Source: Spirogloea muscicola
Taxonomy: Eukaryota > Streptophyta > Zygnematophyceae > Spirogloeales > Spirogloeaceae
Assembly: GCA_009602725.1 (NCBI GenBank)
Contig: WELB01000022.1
Location: 971,790 to 1,035,789 of the forward strand
Direction: 5' to 3'
DNA length: 64,000 nt
Positions 10,191-21,506 of this stretch are shown here, in pieces (positions within the stretch are counted from its first letter, which is position 1; each line of letters begins with the position of its first letter). A model generated the notes under the pieces. It ran no database searches, had not been told where the DNA came from, and saw nothing but the letters and a program-made list of their open reading frames with translations. The translations under genes and the position numbers were made by a program.

Positions 10191-13100
10191 TTATCACGGC
10201 TACGGGCTAAGTGGGTGTGCTGAGGCAGGGTTGGCGAATATTGTCAATGCCCCCTGCAGCACCCGCTGCCTGGAACTCTCTTCGCTGTATACTCTCTGCG
10301 GTGCCTACATATCAAACCCAAAATGCACTAGCCAGCTGAAGGCATCATTTGTTGGCAGCTTACACCTCGAGTGCACAGAGATACTCAGGCACATAGCTGG
10401 GCCAACGGCGCAATCTTCACTACTCAGCATGCGGGCTTACAGACAGACAACTCGAGCAGGACACAGAGCCACACCTGATCTCGTCTATTTTCGATGCAAC
10501 TCTGTGTGAATGCTCATGTCTGCTATTGGTTGTCAAAAGGTGGACCTGGACGGGAATTCTTTGACCAGCATCCTGGCAAGCTGAGCCGGAAGGCTGTATC
10601 TGAAGACGTATTCTCACGTGATTCCAGCTTTGGCTGAATCTCTCACTGTGATGATGCGCACAGAGTCTCCCCCTGATTCTGCAAGTGTTGTATTCTCAAC
10701 ATGGTGTGACTCTTGACAATTGTCGTGCGGTGCACCCATCCTCTTCGTTCTGAAGTAGGCTGGTGTCTTTGGACGTGCATCGAGTATGAGCTCTAAACAA
10801 GCTCACTGTCAAGATAACATACCTTTTGCTTAGCATTGATGAGATGTGCACATTGCGGGAGCTTACGCGTATTGCTCCCCCGCTTTGCAAAGTGGTGATG
10901 ACCATTTGCGTCTCACGCCTGAGGAAGTCCCGTATTTGGCTTGTTGTAGGCCGCTCGGCTACTTCTAATGCAAGATGTTCCGTTGTGGTTTCACCAAAAG
11001 CACTTGCCACGTGTCAAGTTGTGATGATGAAAGTCTTTGGCCCCCTACTGTGTCTCTCTGTGCTGGTTTACTTAGCAGATTGGTGTTCAGTAAAGCGCCT
11101 GAGGATCACGTACTGCACTTGTAGCATGTACTGCAATTGCTGCAAGCAAAGCAACCATATGGCAATCATGTGTATAACCAGCCGGAACATCTATAGGGCA
11201 TGTTGTGAACGAATACAGGGTTCGCGTCAACCCCACCAAGTAGTAAAGAACTGTAGTAGTAAGTCTGCCACGGAGTGTGCCACAGTTGCGTCCTCCTTGG
11301 CAATTCGCAGACTACTTCCGTAAGTTCCTGCAAGTGAACGGAAGTATGGCATCTCCTTTTACGAAGCTCACTCGTCAGGACGTCAGCCAGGTGTGAAAGT
11401 CCGAATGCCACATAGCATTCGAGGATATCAAACGGGTCCTGGTGCATTCACCCGTTTTGGCCTTGCCTCGAGAAGGCGTGCCATTCGACGTAGTATGTGA
11501 CGCCTCTTTGTTCGGCATCGGTGCCGTCCTCTTGCAGGAGGGTCACCCCGTAGCACTTGAAAGTCGCCTGGTCCGTCCTGCAGAGCGTAATTACACTACG
11601 GGGGAGCAAGAGCTCCTTGTTGTTGTGCACGCCATGCGTGTGTCGCAGTGCAGTCTCGAGGGTGTTGAATTTAGAATTTAGCAATTATTCGTTGTAACGG
11701 ATAATTGCCCGTTGACCTACTTTCACGCACAACAGCACTTGAGCAGACGTCAAGCACAGTGGGCTAAGTGCATGGCCACATTCCGTTTCCAGTGGGTGTA
11801 CCCCCTGAAGTATGAATGCTTTGGACTTAGCGAATCGCAACATTGCAGGGGCTGTTGTGGCGGCTGGCTTGCACGCTTCAGGGATTCCGAGCGCAGACGT
11901 GCGGCGTACTCGTGGAGCTGCTCGGCAGTCCACCGCCAACCTCTCTGAGCTGTATGTGTGTATTCGTGAAGGGTATGGCACAGACCCATGATTTGCAGAT
12001 GAAACCAAATAAATGCACCCTAGTAAATGACCAAGGCTTCTGGTGGCGAGTGATGCCGTTGTAGTCCCCGACTGCAATGCCTTGCGCAGCAGTATCTACA
12101 AGAGCTGCATGAGCCTCCGTACAGTGGTCATTAGGGTATGGGAAAGACAAAGAAGGCTATCCAGCTTCTCTTTTGGTGGCCGGACTCAAGAGTCCAAGTG
12201 ACGTTTTCTGTTAGATTTGTGCCACCTGCCAGCACAGTAAGGCACGCACTTATAAGCCTGCCGGGTTGCTCCAAGCGTTAGAGATTCCTACGAGGAACTG
12301 GTATGATAAAAGTGTGGATTTCATCACCCACTTGCCGATGCCGCGGAAAGGCTATGACGCCATTTGTCGTATTTGTGGATCGTCTGAGTGAAACGGCGCA
12401 TTCTGTGCCTACGACCACAACGGTGTCGGCCAAGGAATTCGCTGGTCTATTTGTGGCTCGAATATGGACATTGCACGGAGTGCTCGAGCGAATTGTGTCT
12501 GATCGCGACCATCGCTTCATCGGTTACTTCTGGCGTGAAGTGTGCAGGCTGATTGGCACCCAGCACTCCATGTCCACGGCTTTCCACCCCCAACCAGATG
12601 GTCAGATGGAAAGGATGATTCGGGTTTTGCTGGGACATGTTAAGGCACTTTGTAAACCCCAGCCAGACTGACTGGGATGAGTATCTTGCTCCAGCAGAGT
12701 ACAGCTGTGATCAACGCCTCCCATAGTCCCACCAAAACGACGCCCTTCTTCCTTAATTATGGACAGCATCCCCCATCACTGTCACAGGTGCGGAGGCCGG
12801 AACGTGTGCCGGCCGCAGTAAGTTGTACCGGCAACCTCCTGGAAGCTCACCGGAGGGCTAAGCAATGCTTGGAGATTGCCCAGCAACGGCGAAAGCAGTA
12901 TGCTGATCGACGTCGTCGTGATATATCCTTCGACGTGGGTGCTCAAGTGCATTTAAGCACACAGCATCTCTCCATGCGGGATGTAGGCACGCATAAGTTG
13001 CTGCCAACGTGGTTGGACCCTTTTGTGTAGTGCGCCTGGTCGGCAAGGTCGCATATGAGCTGGATACTCCGATATGATGAAAAGTCCACAGAGTGTTCCA

Positions 13101-13467
13101 TGTGTCCCAGCTCGAGCCATTCCATGCGGATGGTCGTGTTCAACCTCCCCCACCTCCCCTTGTCGTTGCGGATAAGGAAGAGTATGAGGTGGAGGAGATC
13201 TTGTCTCACTGCGACAATCTCCGTGGGCGACGTAAGTCCCGAGAGTAGTTTGTATAGTGGTTAGGCTACGGGCCTGGACACAATACGTTAGAACTCTCGG
13301 CCAATCTAGCCAATTGTCCATCCGTTCTACGTAAGTATCTTCTACAGGGGCATGTCACCCCCTTGCGTCGTAGTATTGGACGCACCCGTCGGAAGTAATC
13401 TCTTCGAATTGTTTCCTCCATACCGTGTCCATGTTCCCGAAGACGTGAACATCTAAGTGGGGAGGAA
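10191..13467 (+). pseudogene. Ty3/gypsy chromovirus G1, heavily decayed gag-pol
   Basis: Order of remnants: protease/RT linker (10191-10700, similar to 58360-58900), RT end (10830-11340, with a degenerate YLDD box reading YLAD), RNase H (11450-11720, [18 protein letters not shown] and [15 protein letters not shown]), zinc-binding and core integrase (12140-12670, VDRLSETAHSVP and PDGQMERM) and chromodomain (13150-13340). Stops and frameshifts occur throughout. A purine-rich tract AGTGGGGAGGAA at 13456-13467 immediately precedes the 3' LTR, as in the other elements here. Confidence 0.85.
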
Positions 13468-13975
13468 TGGTACGTTTCCCCCTGTTTGGGAGAATCAACG
13501 GTACCGGTTAGCGGCTTCACACGCGGCATCACGCGTGCCACACGCCAGTCACGCGCTTCACACATCAGTCACGCGCGGCACGCGCCAGTCCCCAGGACTC
13601 GTGTATCATTCGTCAGGCTCGCGCCACGCGAGCCCGCACCTTGCACGTCACGCGCCAGTCGTATCCCCAGTGTGCGGGTCCGCTCCTCCGGGGGCCGGGG
13701 CTACCCTCGTCACACGCTCGGGAGAGGGGTGGCAGGTCGAACGCTATAAGTAGTAGCCCGAGGCCAGACTCCTCAGTCGGACCAGTGACGCCCAGAGAGA
13801 GGCGCAGCCTGCTTGCCTGCTGCCGCAGCCGCCGCCCCAGCCCTGTTGCTGCTGTCTGCTGCAAAGCCCGTCGCCGCAGCCCGTCGCCCGGACATCGCCG
13901 GCTCTCCGTAAGTGCCATGGTTGCATTCCATCCGGGGACAGCTACCAGACCAGGAGAGCTACTCTCATTATACTA
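13468..13975 (+). repeat. LTR, family B (3' LTR of G1), truncated
   Basis: Begins TGGTACG after the polypurine tract. Compare TGGAACG at 39946 (-) in the complete 705-bp family B copy. It carries the ACGCGCCAGTC cluster and the 'gctataagtagtag' block and fades out near 13975 before the TG..CA end, where a LINE tail begins. Confidence 0.7.
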
Positions 13976-13979
13976 CATG

Positions 13980-14293
13980 GGCCACTCACAGCCCTCGCCC
14001 AAATTGATAGTTTTCGCCATTGACTGAAAGGGTCTTCCTGCAGAGGGCCGAGAGGCGCCACTTACACAACTATGTGAGAGACTACAGCGAATGAACACTC
14101 AGTAACCCAGAGTGAGCAGTCGAGGTAGCTTGCAGCTGGAAAAGAGGCACCCCGACGAGACCCACGAGTAGCGGCGAAAACGCGGCCTGCCCACAACTGC
14201 ACTGCATGGGCTTGGGACTGTTGGAAGGAAATGGGTAGCCGCATGCGGAACACCTGAGCAAGCGACACAGCGCATGTGAATTCGGGGAGCGCC
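13980..14293 (-). repeat. LINE 3'-tail copy, diverged
   Basis: Contains 'ctcagtaacccagagtgagc', the Ala/Arg-rich block reading SFQQSQAHAVQLWAGR on minus and a 'cgcatgcggaacacctgagc' block, all shared with 6200-6400. Interrupts the end of the family B LTR. Confidence 0.45.
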
Positions 14294-14857
14294 TGTAACG
14301 ATCCAGCCGTTTGGTCAAGCCACACGGTGCTGTTAGCGTAACGTGACCGGTTGCCGGTTGTCGGCAAGTGGCCCGCCAGGTGCAGCTGGCTGGCCGGGCA
14401 AGTGGCCCACCCAGGTGCGGGCCCCGCCCGTCCTAAAGTACCCCTCGCCAGGATCCAGCCATTCGAGGGATGACATTTGGGCCCGCCGCAGGGGCGACCC
14501 GCTCACAACCCTGGAGGCGGGGTGGCACGGGGAAGCACTACGAGCCTTGGGCTGAGACCCGACATCAGTTCGGATTGGTGAAGCCCGAGAGCAGCCTTGC
14601 TGCTGCCTGCCGTCGCAGCCGCCACCATACCCTGCTGCGGGGCTTGCTGCGGGGAGTCCGTAGCTGCGCCCCTTGGGGGACAGCCGCTGGCTTGCGCCCA
14701 GGAGGTGTACTCGCCGCCAAGCGGCGGCGCTGCAGGGCCTGTCTTTTGCTGCGCCTGTGCGCGAGTGCTTTGCCGTTAGTGGGTTGGTCCCTAAACACAA
14801 CCGAACATAAGAAGGACGACTCACCCTAAGTGCTGGTGTAGGGAAAATTTATATACA
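14294..14857 (+). repeat. Solo LTR, family A
   Basis: Begins TGTAACGATCCAGCCGTTTG and ends TATACA. Matches 43411-43964 and the LTRs of G2/G3. No coding sequence of its own element is attached on either side, so it is a solo LTR, or one end of a lost element. Confidence 0.7.
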
Positions 14858-14862
14858 GGTCG

Positions 14863-15648
14863 TGTAATGACCCTGACCCTTAAGAGCACAGTCAGGGGTC
14901 AGTGGGTCCTCATTGATTTCGGTCGCTGGGTTGAGACGAACCACCAGCACGGTGAAGCACCACGTGATATATACAGCGGAAGTCTCGGCCTGAGGCGCTG
15001 CCGACGGGCAGCGACTCACCTCACAGGTACGGGTCTGCCACTGTCCCCAAAGGAGCAGTCACAGTCTTACTCACAGAGAGCCGACGAAGGTCCGCGATGA
15101 CGGGATGCAGCGACGGGCTGCAGCAGCAGGCAGCAGCAGGGCTGCGTCGGCGGGCTGCGGCAGCAGGCGGCCGGCTGCAGCAGGGCTGCGCCTCCCTCTC
15201 GCGGGCTTTACTGATGTTGACCGGGTGCCCCGAGTCAGCTCTCAGCCCTACTTGTAATGCTTCATGTGCCACCCTCCCCAGGAGTCTCTAGGAGGCTCGT
15301 CACAAGGCCCACCTTCGAGAAGGCGGGCCCCACAAGGGGATCCTGGTGCGAGGGCAGGCCACGCGGCTCCCTTCTGGACGCGGCGGCCGTCCTGCAGCGC
15401 CGGCGTGCGGCGCCGCCAGTGGGTCATGGGTGTGGCGCGGCGTCACGGGCGCGCCACAAGTGTCACATACACGCAATTTCGATTATGGCAGATTCAGGAA
15501 TTTGCCGAGGAGCTCCGCTCCAGGATTCTGCTGTAGGCGGCGCGCCGGCACGTCATATCGCCAGCAGACGCGTCACACCGCGCGACACCTCGCGCGTCGC
15601 TCTCGCGCGTTACATGCGCGTCGCACGCGTCAGTCGCGTGTGCGTCAG
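14863..15648 (-). repeat. LTR, family D, truncated by the G2 LTR
   Basis: Reverse complement of 30929-31754 over most of its length: TGTAATGACCCTGACCC end, a stretch encoding no protein, then a dense GACGCGC/GCGTCACA region. The start of the LTR is missing where the family A LTR begins at 15649, so the G2 insertion or a rearrangement cut it. Confidence 0.7.
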
Positions 15649-16213
15649 TGTAAGGAACCTCGCCCTACACACGCAGTTAGGGTGAGCAGTCCTTCTTGAG
15701 TTCGGCTGTAGGGGCTTAGGGACCAACCCACTACACAGGCAAAGCACTAGCGCATAGGCGCAGCGGAAGACAGGCCCCGTGGCGCCGCCGTCCGGCGGCG
15801 ACTCCACCTCCTGGGCGCAGGCCGGCGCAGCAGGCCCCGCAGCAAGGTGCGGCGGCGGCTGCGGCGGCGAGCAGCGGCAAGGTTGCTCCTGGGCTTCACC
15901 GGCTCGAACTCCTCCCGAGCCTCAGCCCCCAAGGCTCTTCGTGCTTCCCCGTGCCACCTGCCCTCCAGGGGTGTGAGCGGGTCGCCCCAAGGCCTGCCCT
16001 TGCGGGCGGGCCCAAGATCCTCCCTTGAACGGGCGGATCAGACGGATCAGCGAGGGATCAGACGGATCAGCGAGGGACAGAGTATATTTCTGGACGGGCG
16101 GGTCACTTGCCCGGCAAGCCAGCCCGCCACCTGGCGGGCCCACTTGTCCCAAATAGCCGGTCATGTAATGCCAACAGAGCCATGTGGCTTAACCAAACGG
16201 CTGGATCATTACA
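15649..16213 (-). repeat. 3' LTR of G2, family A
   Basis: TG...CA ends (TGTAATGATCC to GGTTCCTTACA in element orientation), 565 bp. The G3 copy at 26184-26635 is 452 bp, so one of the two carries an internal deletion or insertion of roughly 110 bp. The element-side flank is the polypurine tract at 16214-16227. Confidence 0.85.
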
Positions 16214-16227
16214 TACCTCCCCACTCT
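16214..16227 (-). other. Polypurine tract of G2
   Basis: On the minus strand AGAGTGGGGAGGTA directly abuts the LTR TG. The same tract precedes the LTRs at 13468, 26184, 30929, 33309, 39946 and 47888, so it is the plus-strand primer shared by these families. Confidence 0.75.
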
Positions 16228-16271
16228 GGTGTTCACGTCCTCGGGAACAACGAGAAAACAGCCGACAGGTA

Positions 16272-16829
16272 TTAATATGCCCGACGGCTGCTGCCTCTAC
16301 CAAGCCCAGGAGTATTACCACCCTTGGCCAGGTATTCCCTGAGAGCATCTGGACAATTTGCCAAATTGGCCGCAGGCTCCCACGTGTTGTGCTCAGGCCC
16401 ATACCCGAGGCACTTCACCAGATACTCACGGGTCTTACGCCCTCGAGGCTTGTCCCTGTGAGACAAGATCTCTTCCACCTCAAACTCAAGATCATCCTCG
16501 ATGACTAGTGGAGGTGGGGGCCGTTGGACACGACCATCCGAAAGGAAGGCCCGCAGTTGAGACACATGGAAGACGTAATGGACCTTCCAATGCACCGGTG
16601 TCTTCAACTCGTAGGACACCTTGCCCACGAGGCGTACTACTGCAAATGGTCCAACCCATTTGGGCAGCAACTTGCGCGTACCCACAGCCCGCAAGGATAA
16701 GTGCTTCGTGCTCAGCAGCACTTGCGCACCTACATCGAAGGACACGTCCTTCCGATGTTTGTCAGCATAAGCCTTCTGGCGACTCTGGGCAATTTCCAAG
16801 AAATGTCGAGCTCGTCTCTGAGCCTCCAA
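16272..16829 (-). pseudogene. G2 integrase C-terminus and chromodomain
   Basis: Opens with RRARHFLEIAQSRQKAYADK and a GPF/GKVSYELKTP core (the GPY/F module), then VFHVSQLRAFL. The chromodomain follows: FEVEEILSHRDKPRGRK, REYLVKCLGYGPEHNTWEPA and LANCPDALREYL. Chromodomains on chromovirus integrases direct insertion to particular chromatin. A frame break separates it from the core at 16829-16863. Confidence 0.85.
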
Positions 16830-16862
16830 GAGGGTCCCAGTAGAGGCTACCGCGGCGGGAAC

Positions 16863-17492
16863 TCATTCCGGCCTCCCCACCTGAAGTGGAGCTCGGGGAT
16901 GCTGACCATAGTTGAGGAAGAATGGAGTCTCTTTGGTGGACACATGATAGGCATTGTTCACAGCATATTCAGCTGGAGCCAAATAGTCATCCCAGTCAGT
17001 CTGGCTAGAATTGACAAAGTGCCTCAACATGTCCTCAAGAACTCGATTCATTCGCTCAGTTTGGCCATCCGTTTGTGGATGAAAGGCTGTGGACATGGAC
17101 TGCTTCGTGCCAATGAGCTTGCAGACTTCTTTCCAGAAGTGACCTGTAGAGCGAGGATCGCGGTCCGAGACCAGCCTCTCAGGTATTCCATGTAGCTTCC
17201 ACACCTTAACCACAAAGATGCCAGCGAAATCCTTCGCCGATGCCCGCGTAGTAGTGAGAGCAAAATGCACCATTTTACTCAGGCGATCCACAAAGACGAC
17301 AATGGCATCATAGCCGTTCCGCGTCTTAGGCAATTGTGTGATAAACTCCACACTTACATCAGACCAATTCCGATCCGGAATCTGCAAGGGCTGAAGTAAT
17401 CCGGCAGGCTTGCCAAAGATTGCCTTACTACGCTGGCATGTGGCACAGCTTGCCACAAAAGCGCGCACCTGGGCTGAAAGCCCTTCCACCAA
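16863..17492 (-). pseudogene. G2 integrase core
   Basis: 209 residues: [20 protein letters not shown], then DVSVEFITQLPKT, IVVFVDRLSKMVHFA, VSDRDPRSTGHFWKEVCKLI, HPQTDGQTERMNRVLEDMLR and NYGQHPRAPLQVGRPE. The DDE spacing (first acidic residue in the VSVEFI block, D in VSDRD, E in QTERMNR) is that of retroviral-type integrases. In gypsy elements the first position is usually Asp (VDFI); here it reads Glu, so activity is doubtful unless this is a late mutation. Confidence 0.85.
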
Positions 17493-18175
17493 AAGAGGCG
17501 TCGCACAGCCTGTTTGGTTTTGCTCACTCTCAAATGACCACTGTAAGGCGTATCATGCAGCTCCTGCATTATGTCTGTGCGCAAGGCATTGCAGTTCGGG
17601 ACCGCAATAGCGTCACCTTGCCACCAGAAGCCTTTGTCATCAGTGAGGGTGCTTACGTTGGTGGCTTCCGCAAACCATGGGTCTGTGTCATACCTTTTAC
17701 GGATACGCACGTAGAGCTCAGAGAGCTCAGCCGTGGTGTGCTGAGAAGCTTGACGAGTCGGACGCAATCCTGCAGCCCGCACTCCAGAAGCATTCAAGGA
17801 AGCCAACGCATCAGCGCCGCGAATGTTGCGACTCACAGGGTCTGCAACATTAAGACGTCCAGGGCGATAAACCCACTGGAAATCGAATTTTGCCATGCAC
17901 TCAGCCCGTCGAGCTTGACGCCTAGTCAAATGCTGCTGCGTGTGGAAATATGTCAACGGGCAATGATCCGTGACAACCGTAAATGCCACACCTTCCAGGT
18001 AGCAACGCCAGACGCGTAAGGCGTGCACCACAGCCAGCAATTCCTGCTCGTCCGTAGTGTAATTTCGCTCTGCAGGAATCAGCAGGCGACTCTCAAACGC
18101 TAACGGGTGACCCTCTTGCAAGAGCACGGCACCAATGCCGGTCAAAGAGGCAGCGCAGACGAGTTCATATGGCAC
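17354..18175 (-). pseudogene. G2 RNase H and integrase zinc-binding region
   Basis: 273 residues: [20 protein letters not shown] (RNase H), [37 protein letters not shown] and [14 protein letters not shown]. Then comes the integrase HHCC domain, with [20 protein letters not shown]; the final CATC-x-RSK is reached only in the next frame. A frameshift near 17440 breaks the zinc domain. Confidence 0.85.
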
Positions 18176-18308
18176 GCCTTCACGAGGAAGGCCAGCACAG
18201 GCGGAGATGTCAACGCCTGCTGTATTCCCTCAAATGCCCTCTGGCATTCGGACGACCAATCCCAAGGTACGTCCTTACGAGTCAGCTTCGTAAGAGGAAG
18301 TGCCAAGT

Positions 18309-20486
18309 TCACATAGCCTTGTAGGAAATTTCGGAAATAATTTGCGAATCCCAAAAAGGAGCGCAATTGAGGCACAGTGGCACAGGCCAATCCCGTACGA
18401 CCGAAGTCTTTTTGGGGTCGACACGTATGCCGTCTTTGCCCACGACATGCCCGAGGTATGTCAGCTCTGGCTGGTTAAATGTGCACTTGGACCGCTTGGC
18501 AAACAATCGATTTTCACGCAGCAACTGCAGCACTTGGCGCAGGTGCTTCACGTGATCCTCAGGCGTTTTGCTGAACACCAGTATGTCATCCAAGTAAACC
18601 AGCACAAAATGGTAGAGCAGGGGGCCAAAGACCCTCGACATCACCGCCTGGAACGTAGCCGGTGCGTTGGTCAAACCAAAGCTCAGCACCTTGAATTGAA
18701 AATGTCCAATCGGCGTACGGAACGCCGACTTCGGAACATCCGCAGGCGTGATTCGAATTTGGTGATACCCACTTGCCAGGTCCAGGGAGCTAAACACCGT
18801 AGCCCCTGCAAGCCAATCGAACAGATCATCTATCCGAGGCAATGGGTATCGGTTCTTGATAGTAAGCTTATTCAGAGCCCGATAATCAATGCACATCCGT
18901 AGAGTGCCATCCTTCTTTTTGACAAAGAGGATAGGTGCTCCATATGGCGACTGAGATGGCTCAATGTAGCCCTTCGCCAGCAGGTCCTCGACCTGGGATT
19001 GCATTTCTCGAAATTCGAGAGGGCTCAGCCGGTACATGGGACGGAAAGGCGGGTTGGCGCCTGGCTCCAATGGGATTGTATGAGCCACACCTCGGTGAGG
19101 AGGTAGACCGTCCGGAAGAGAGTCGGGAAACACATCCGCAAATTCTTCCAGCAGCTTATCAAGAACCCCGCCATGTGAATCCGCAGCATTCACACATAAG
19201 TCAGGCTTAGACTCGTCGTTAAACGCCACCATAACAAGAAATGCCATCTGGACAGTGTTCTTATGAATCAATCGCTTCATCTGCATGGCGGACGGCAGAT
19301 TGGAAGCCCCTGCCGCCAGCGGCGGTGCATAGGGAAGCTGCTTGCAAAGGACAAAGCGCCGTGCGCCACGTTGTACCGTGCAAGTATGGCGTTCGAAATC
19401 AAGACATGCTGATGTGGCGCAAAGCCAGTCATCTCCCAATATCACATCAAAGGCGACAGTCAACGCAATGGCATAGCAAGGCACCTCGGCTTTGTATTGC
19501 TCGATGCGAATGGGAACCTTGCACAGGCCTGACACATCAGTTGGGTGGCCATCGGCTAATGTCACTCTAGGCAGGCCATCTGCTTGCAAATGCAAGCCAG
19601 TGGAGCACACCAAATCCCTTTTGACGAAGGACACTGAGGCCCCTGAGTCTATGAGGATCCTAGCTGGTGCCGCAGCAACCAGCCCCTCAATAAGCATTGT
19701 GTGTCCCCCATGGACACTGCCAAGGAATGGGGTGCGAGCGACATATACCCTGACCGCTGTCGGGTAAGGCCTCAGCCGAGTGGCATCAACACTGCGCCCA
19801 AGGAGCCTGTGTCCCGCCTCGTGCGAGCACAGCAGCGACATCCCCAGCGGAGCTTGATCAATCACGCCGCGCTTCTGTGGCACAATGAAGAACAGCATTT
19901 CTTCAGGCCGACGGCACTCAGGCCAGCTCAGATAGACATCTGCAGCCTCTTGCAAGTCATTGTGGGCAACCCACACAAATAGAGGCCCTCCGGCCTCCAG
20001 ACCTTGCAGTAAAGCAGAAATGGAGCGCACAACCGGTATGTTGGTTGACGGGCCAGCAATGCCAGCAAGATCAAACAGCTCAAGTGCGTCTGGCTGAATG
20101 AGATGGCTTGCAGAGGCAGGGGTCAAGCACTCACGCTTGCCCTTGGAATTGCCCTGGTCCCGGCCCATAGGGCGCTGTGGACGTGGCCGTGAGGAAGAGG
20201 GACCTGCCGCCGGGCAGTCCCTGAGCTGATGGCTCTTGGCACCGCACTTGAAGCAGCCAGCGCCTTCCACCCGCGGCTTGGGGAAGTCGCCTTGAGGTCG
20301 AGCGTTCAAGCCGTGCCTCGGGTCGAACCGCTTCTTGCTTCGTTCTGCATCAAAGCCGCCTGCCTCCAGCAGGGGACGCTTGCTTGGACCGCAATGTCCG
20401 GCGTGCTGAGCACCTTGCGGGCGTGCTCCACCATCTTGGTGAAGTCCGTGACCGGTTGTGCCGTTGCGGAATCCACCGCGACCCAA
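18309..20486 (-). pseudogene. G2 gag C-terminus, protease and reverse transcriptase
   Basis: 725 residues open. Zinc knuckle [14 protein letters not shown] (about residues 57-70), aspartic protease [12 protein letters not shown] (about 275), RT finger [20 protein letters not shown] (about 550) and the catalytic box [14 protein letters not shown] (about 640). The usual primer-grip region [16 protein letters not shown] is intact. The frame is lost after VRDWPVP, where a small insertion separates it from the RNase H part. RT and protease motifs are complete, so this segment could have been active recently. Confidence 0.9.
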
Positions 20487-21253
20487 TTGCGAAAACGAGA
20501 AGGCAGTCCAGCCTTAAATCGCTGGCATTGGTCGATTGGCTTCATCGGCTCGCTGCGTAGCTTGGACAGCAGCAGCCGGAATCGCCGCACATAGGGCTCA
20601 AAGCCCTCGCTTCCCTCGCCCCTCATGCGGAGAGCATCCAGCTCATCGCGGGCGCGCAGCTCTGCGTGTGGGTCGCCATACGCCGACATAAGCGAGCTGC
20701 AGAAGAAGTCCCAGCCACCGGACTCCTCGGGCGTAGCGCTCTTCCTCAACGTGTTCCACCACTCCCGGGGCTCCCCTGAGAGGTAAGTGGCAGCGAGGCG
20801 CACGCGTGCCCCCGCGTCCGTGTTGGAGCAGACGAACCATTCGTCCATCTCGTCCAGCCATGGCTGCAACCCTCCCCGATCATCGTGACCGGAGAATTGG
20901 CGGGGTGCATGGGCCCTAGCAAGTCCATGCTCAGGGTTGCCACTGCTCTTGCGCATCAAGTGCAACGAGGCATCCACCTCTTGCATGCGCCGCTCTTCAG
21001 CGCGCTGCCGGACGAGGAGGGCGCGCTGCTCCGCGCAGATCCTCGCAAGAAGGCGATGTTGAGCTGGGTCCGTCGTTGACTGGGCTGCTGCCAGATCCCG
21101 AGTGAGGAGTGCAACGCGTTGCAAGTCCCCAGCCGACAAGCCCTCCTGGCCTCCGGCTCCCAGCTCGACGTGCCCCTCGTGGGCGTGCCCCTCGTGGGCG
21201 TGCCCCTCGTGGGCGTGCCCCTCGTGGGCGTGCTCTGCAGCAGCCACTGCCAC
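20306..21253 (-). pseudogene. G2 gag, N-terminal and central part
   Basis: The start is chosen at ATG 21253; the frame is open further up to the junction at 21305. Residues 7-27 are four HEGHA repeats. Then come a coiled region (RDLAAAQSTTDPAQHRLLAR) and the gag core: FSGHDDRGGLQPWLDEMDEW near residue 118, LSGEPREWWNTL and [19 protein letters not shown]. In G3 the same region runs on without a break into the zinc knuckle and protease. Here a one-base indel near 20400 (after STPDIA) shifts the frame. Confidence 0.8.
21167..21237. repeat. 15-bp tandem repeat in gag
   Basis: Four copies of a 15-bp unit 'gggcgtgcccctcgt' in register, encoding HEGHA repeats on the minus strand of G2 gag. Confidence 0.85.
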
Positions 21254-21506
21254 AGCAGCTGGCCCTGCAGCAGCCGCTGCCCCAGCAGCCGACCGCTCTA
21301 CCTCCCAAGGAGTCCGGTGGCTGGGACTTCTTCTGCAGCTCGCTTATGTCGGCGTATGGTGACCCACACGCAGAGCTGCGCGCCCGCGATGAGCTGGATG
21401 CTCTCCGCATGAGGGGCGAGGGAAGCGAGGGCTTTGAGCCCTACGTGCGGCGATTCCGGCTGCTGCTGTCCAAGCTACGCAGCGAGCCGATGAAGCCAAT
21501 CGACCA

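Larger units (their letters stand above)
16228..21305 (-). mobile_element. Ty3/gypsy chromovirus G2 (internal region)
   Basis: Gag, protease, RT, RNase H, integrase and chromodomain lie in that order from about 21300 down to 16272. The order RT-RNase H-integrase-chromodomain defines a gypsy chromovirus. There is no 5' LTR: at about 21305 the element meets G3 in the opposite orientation. Frame breaks are few (near 20400, 18370, 17400 and 16860), so decay is recent compared with the other elements. Confidence 0.9.
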
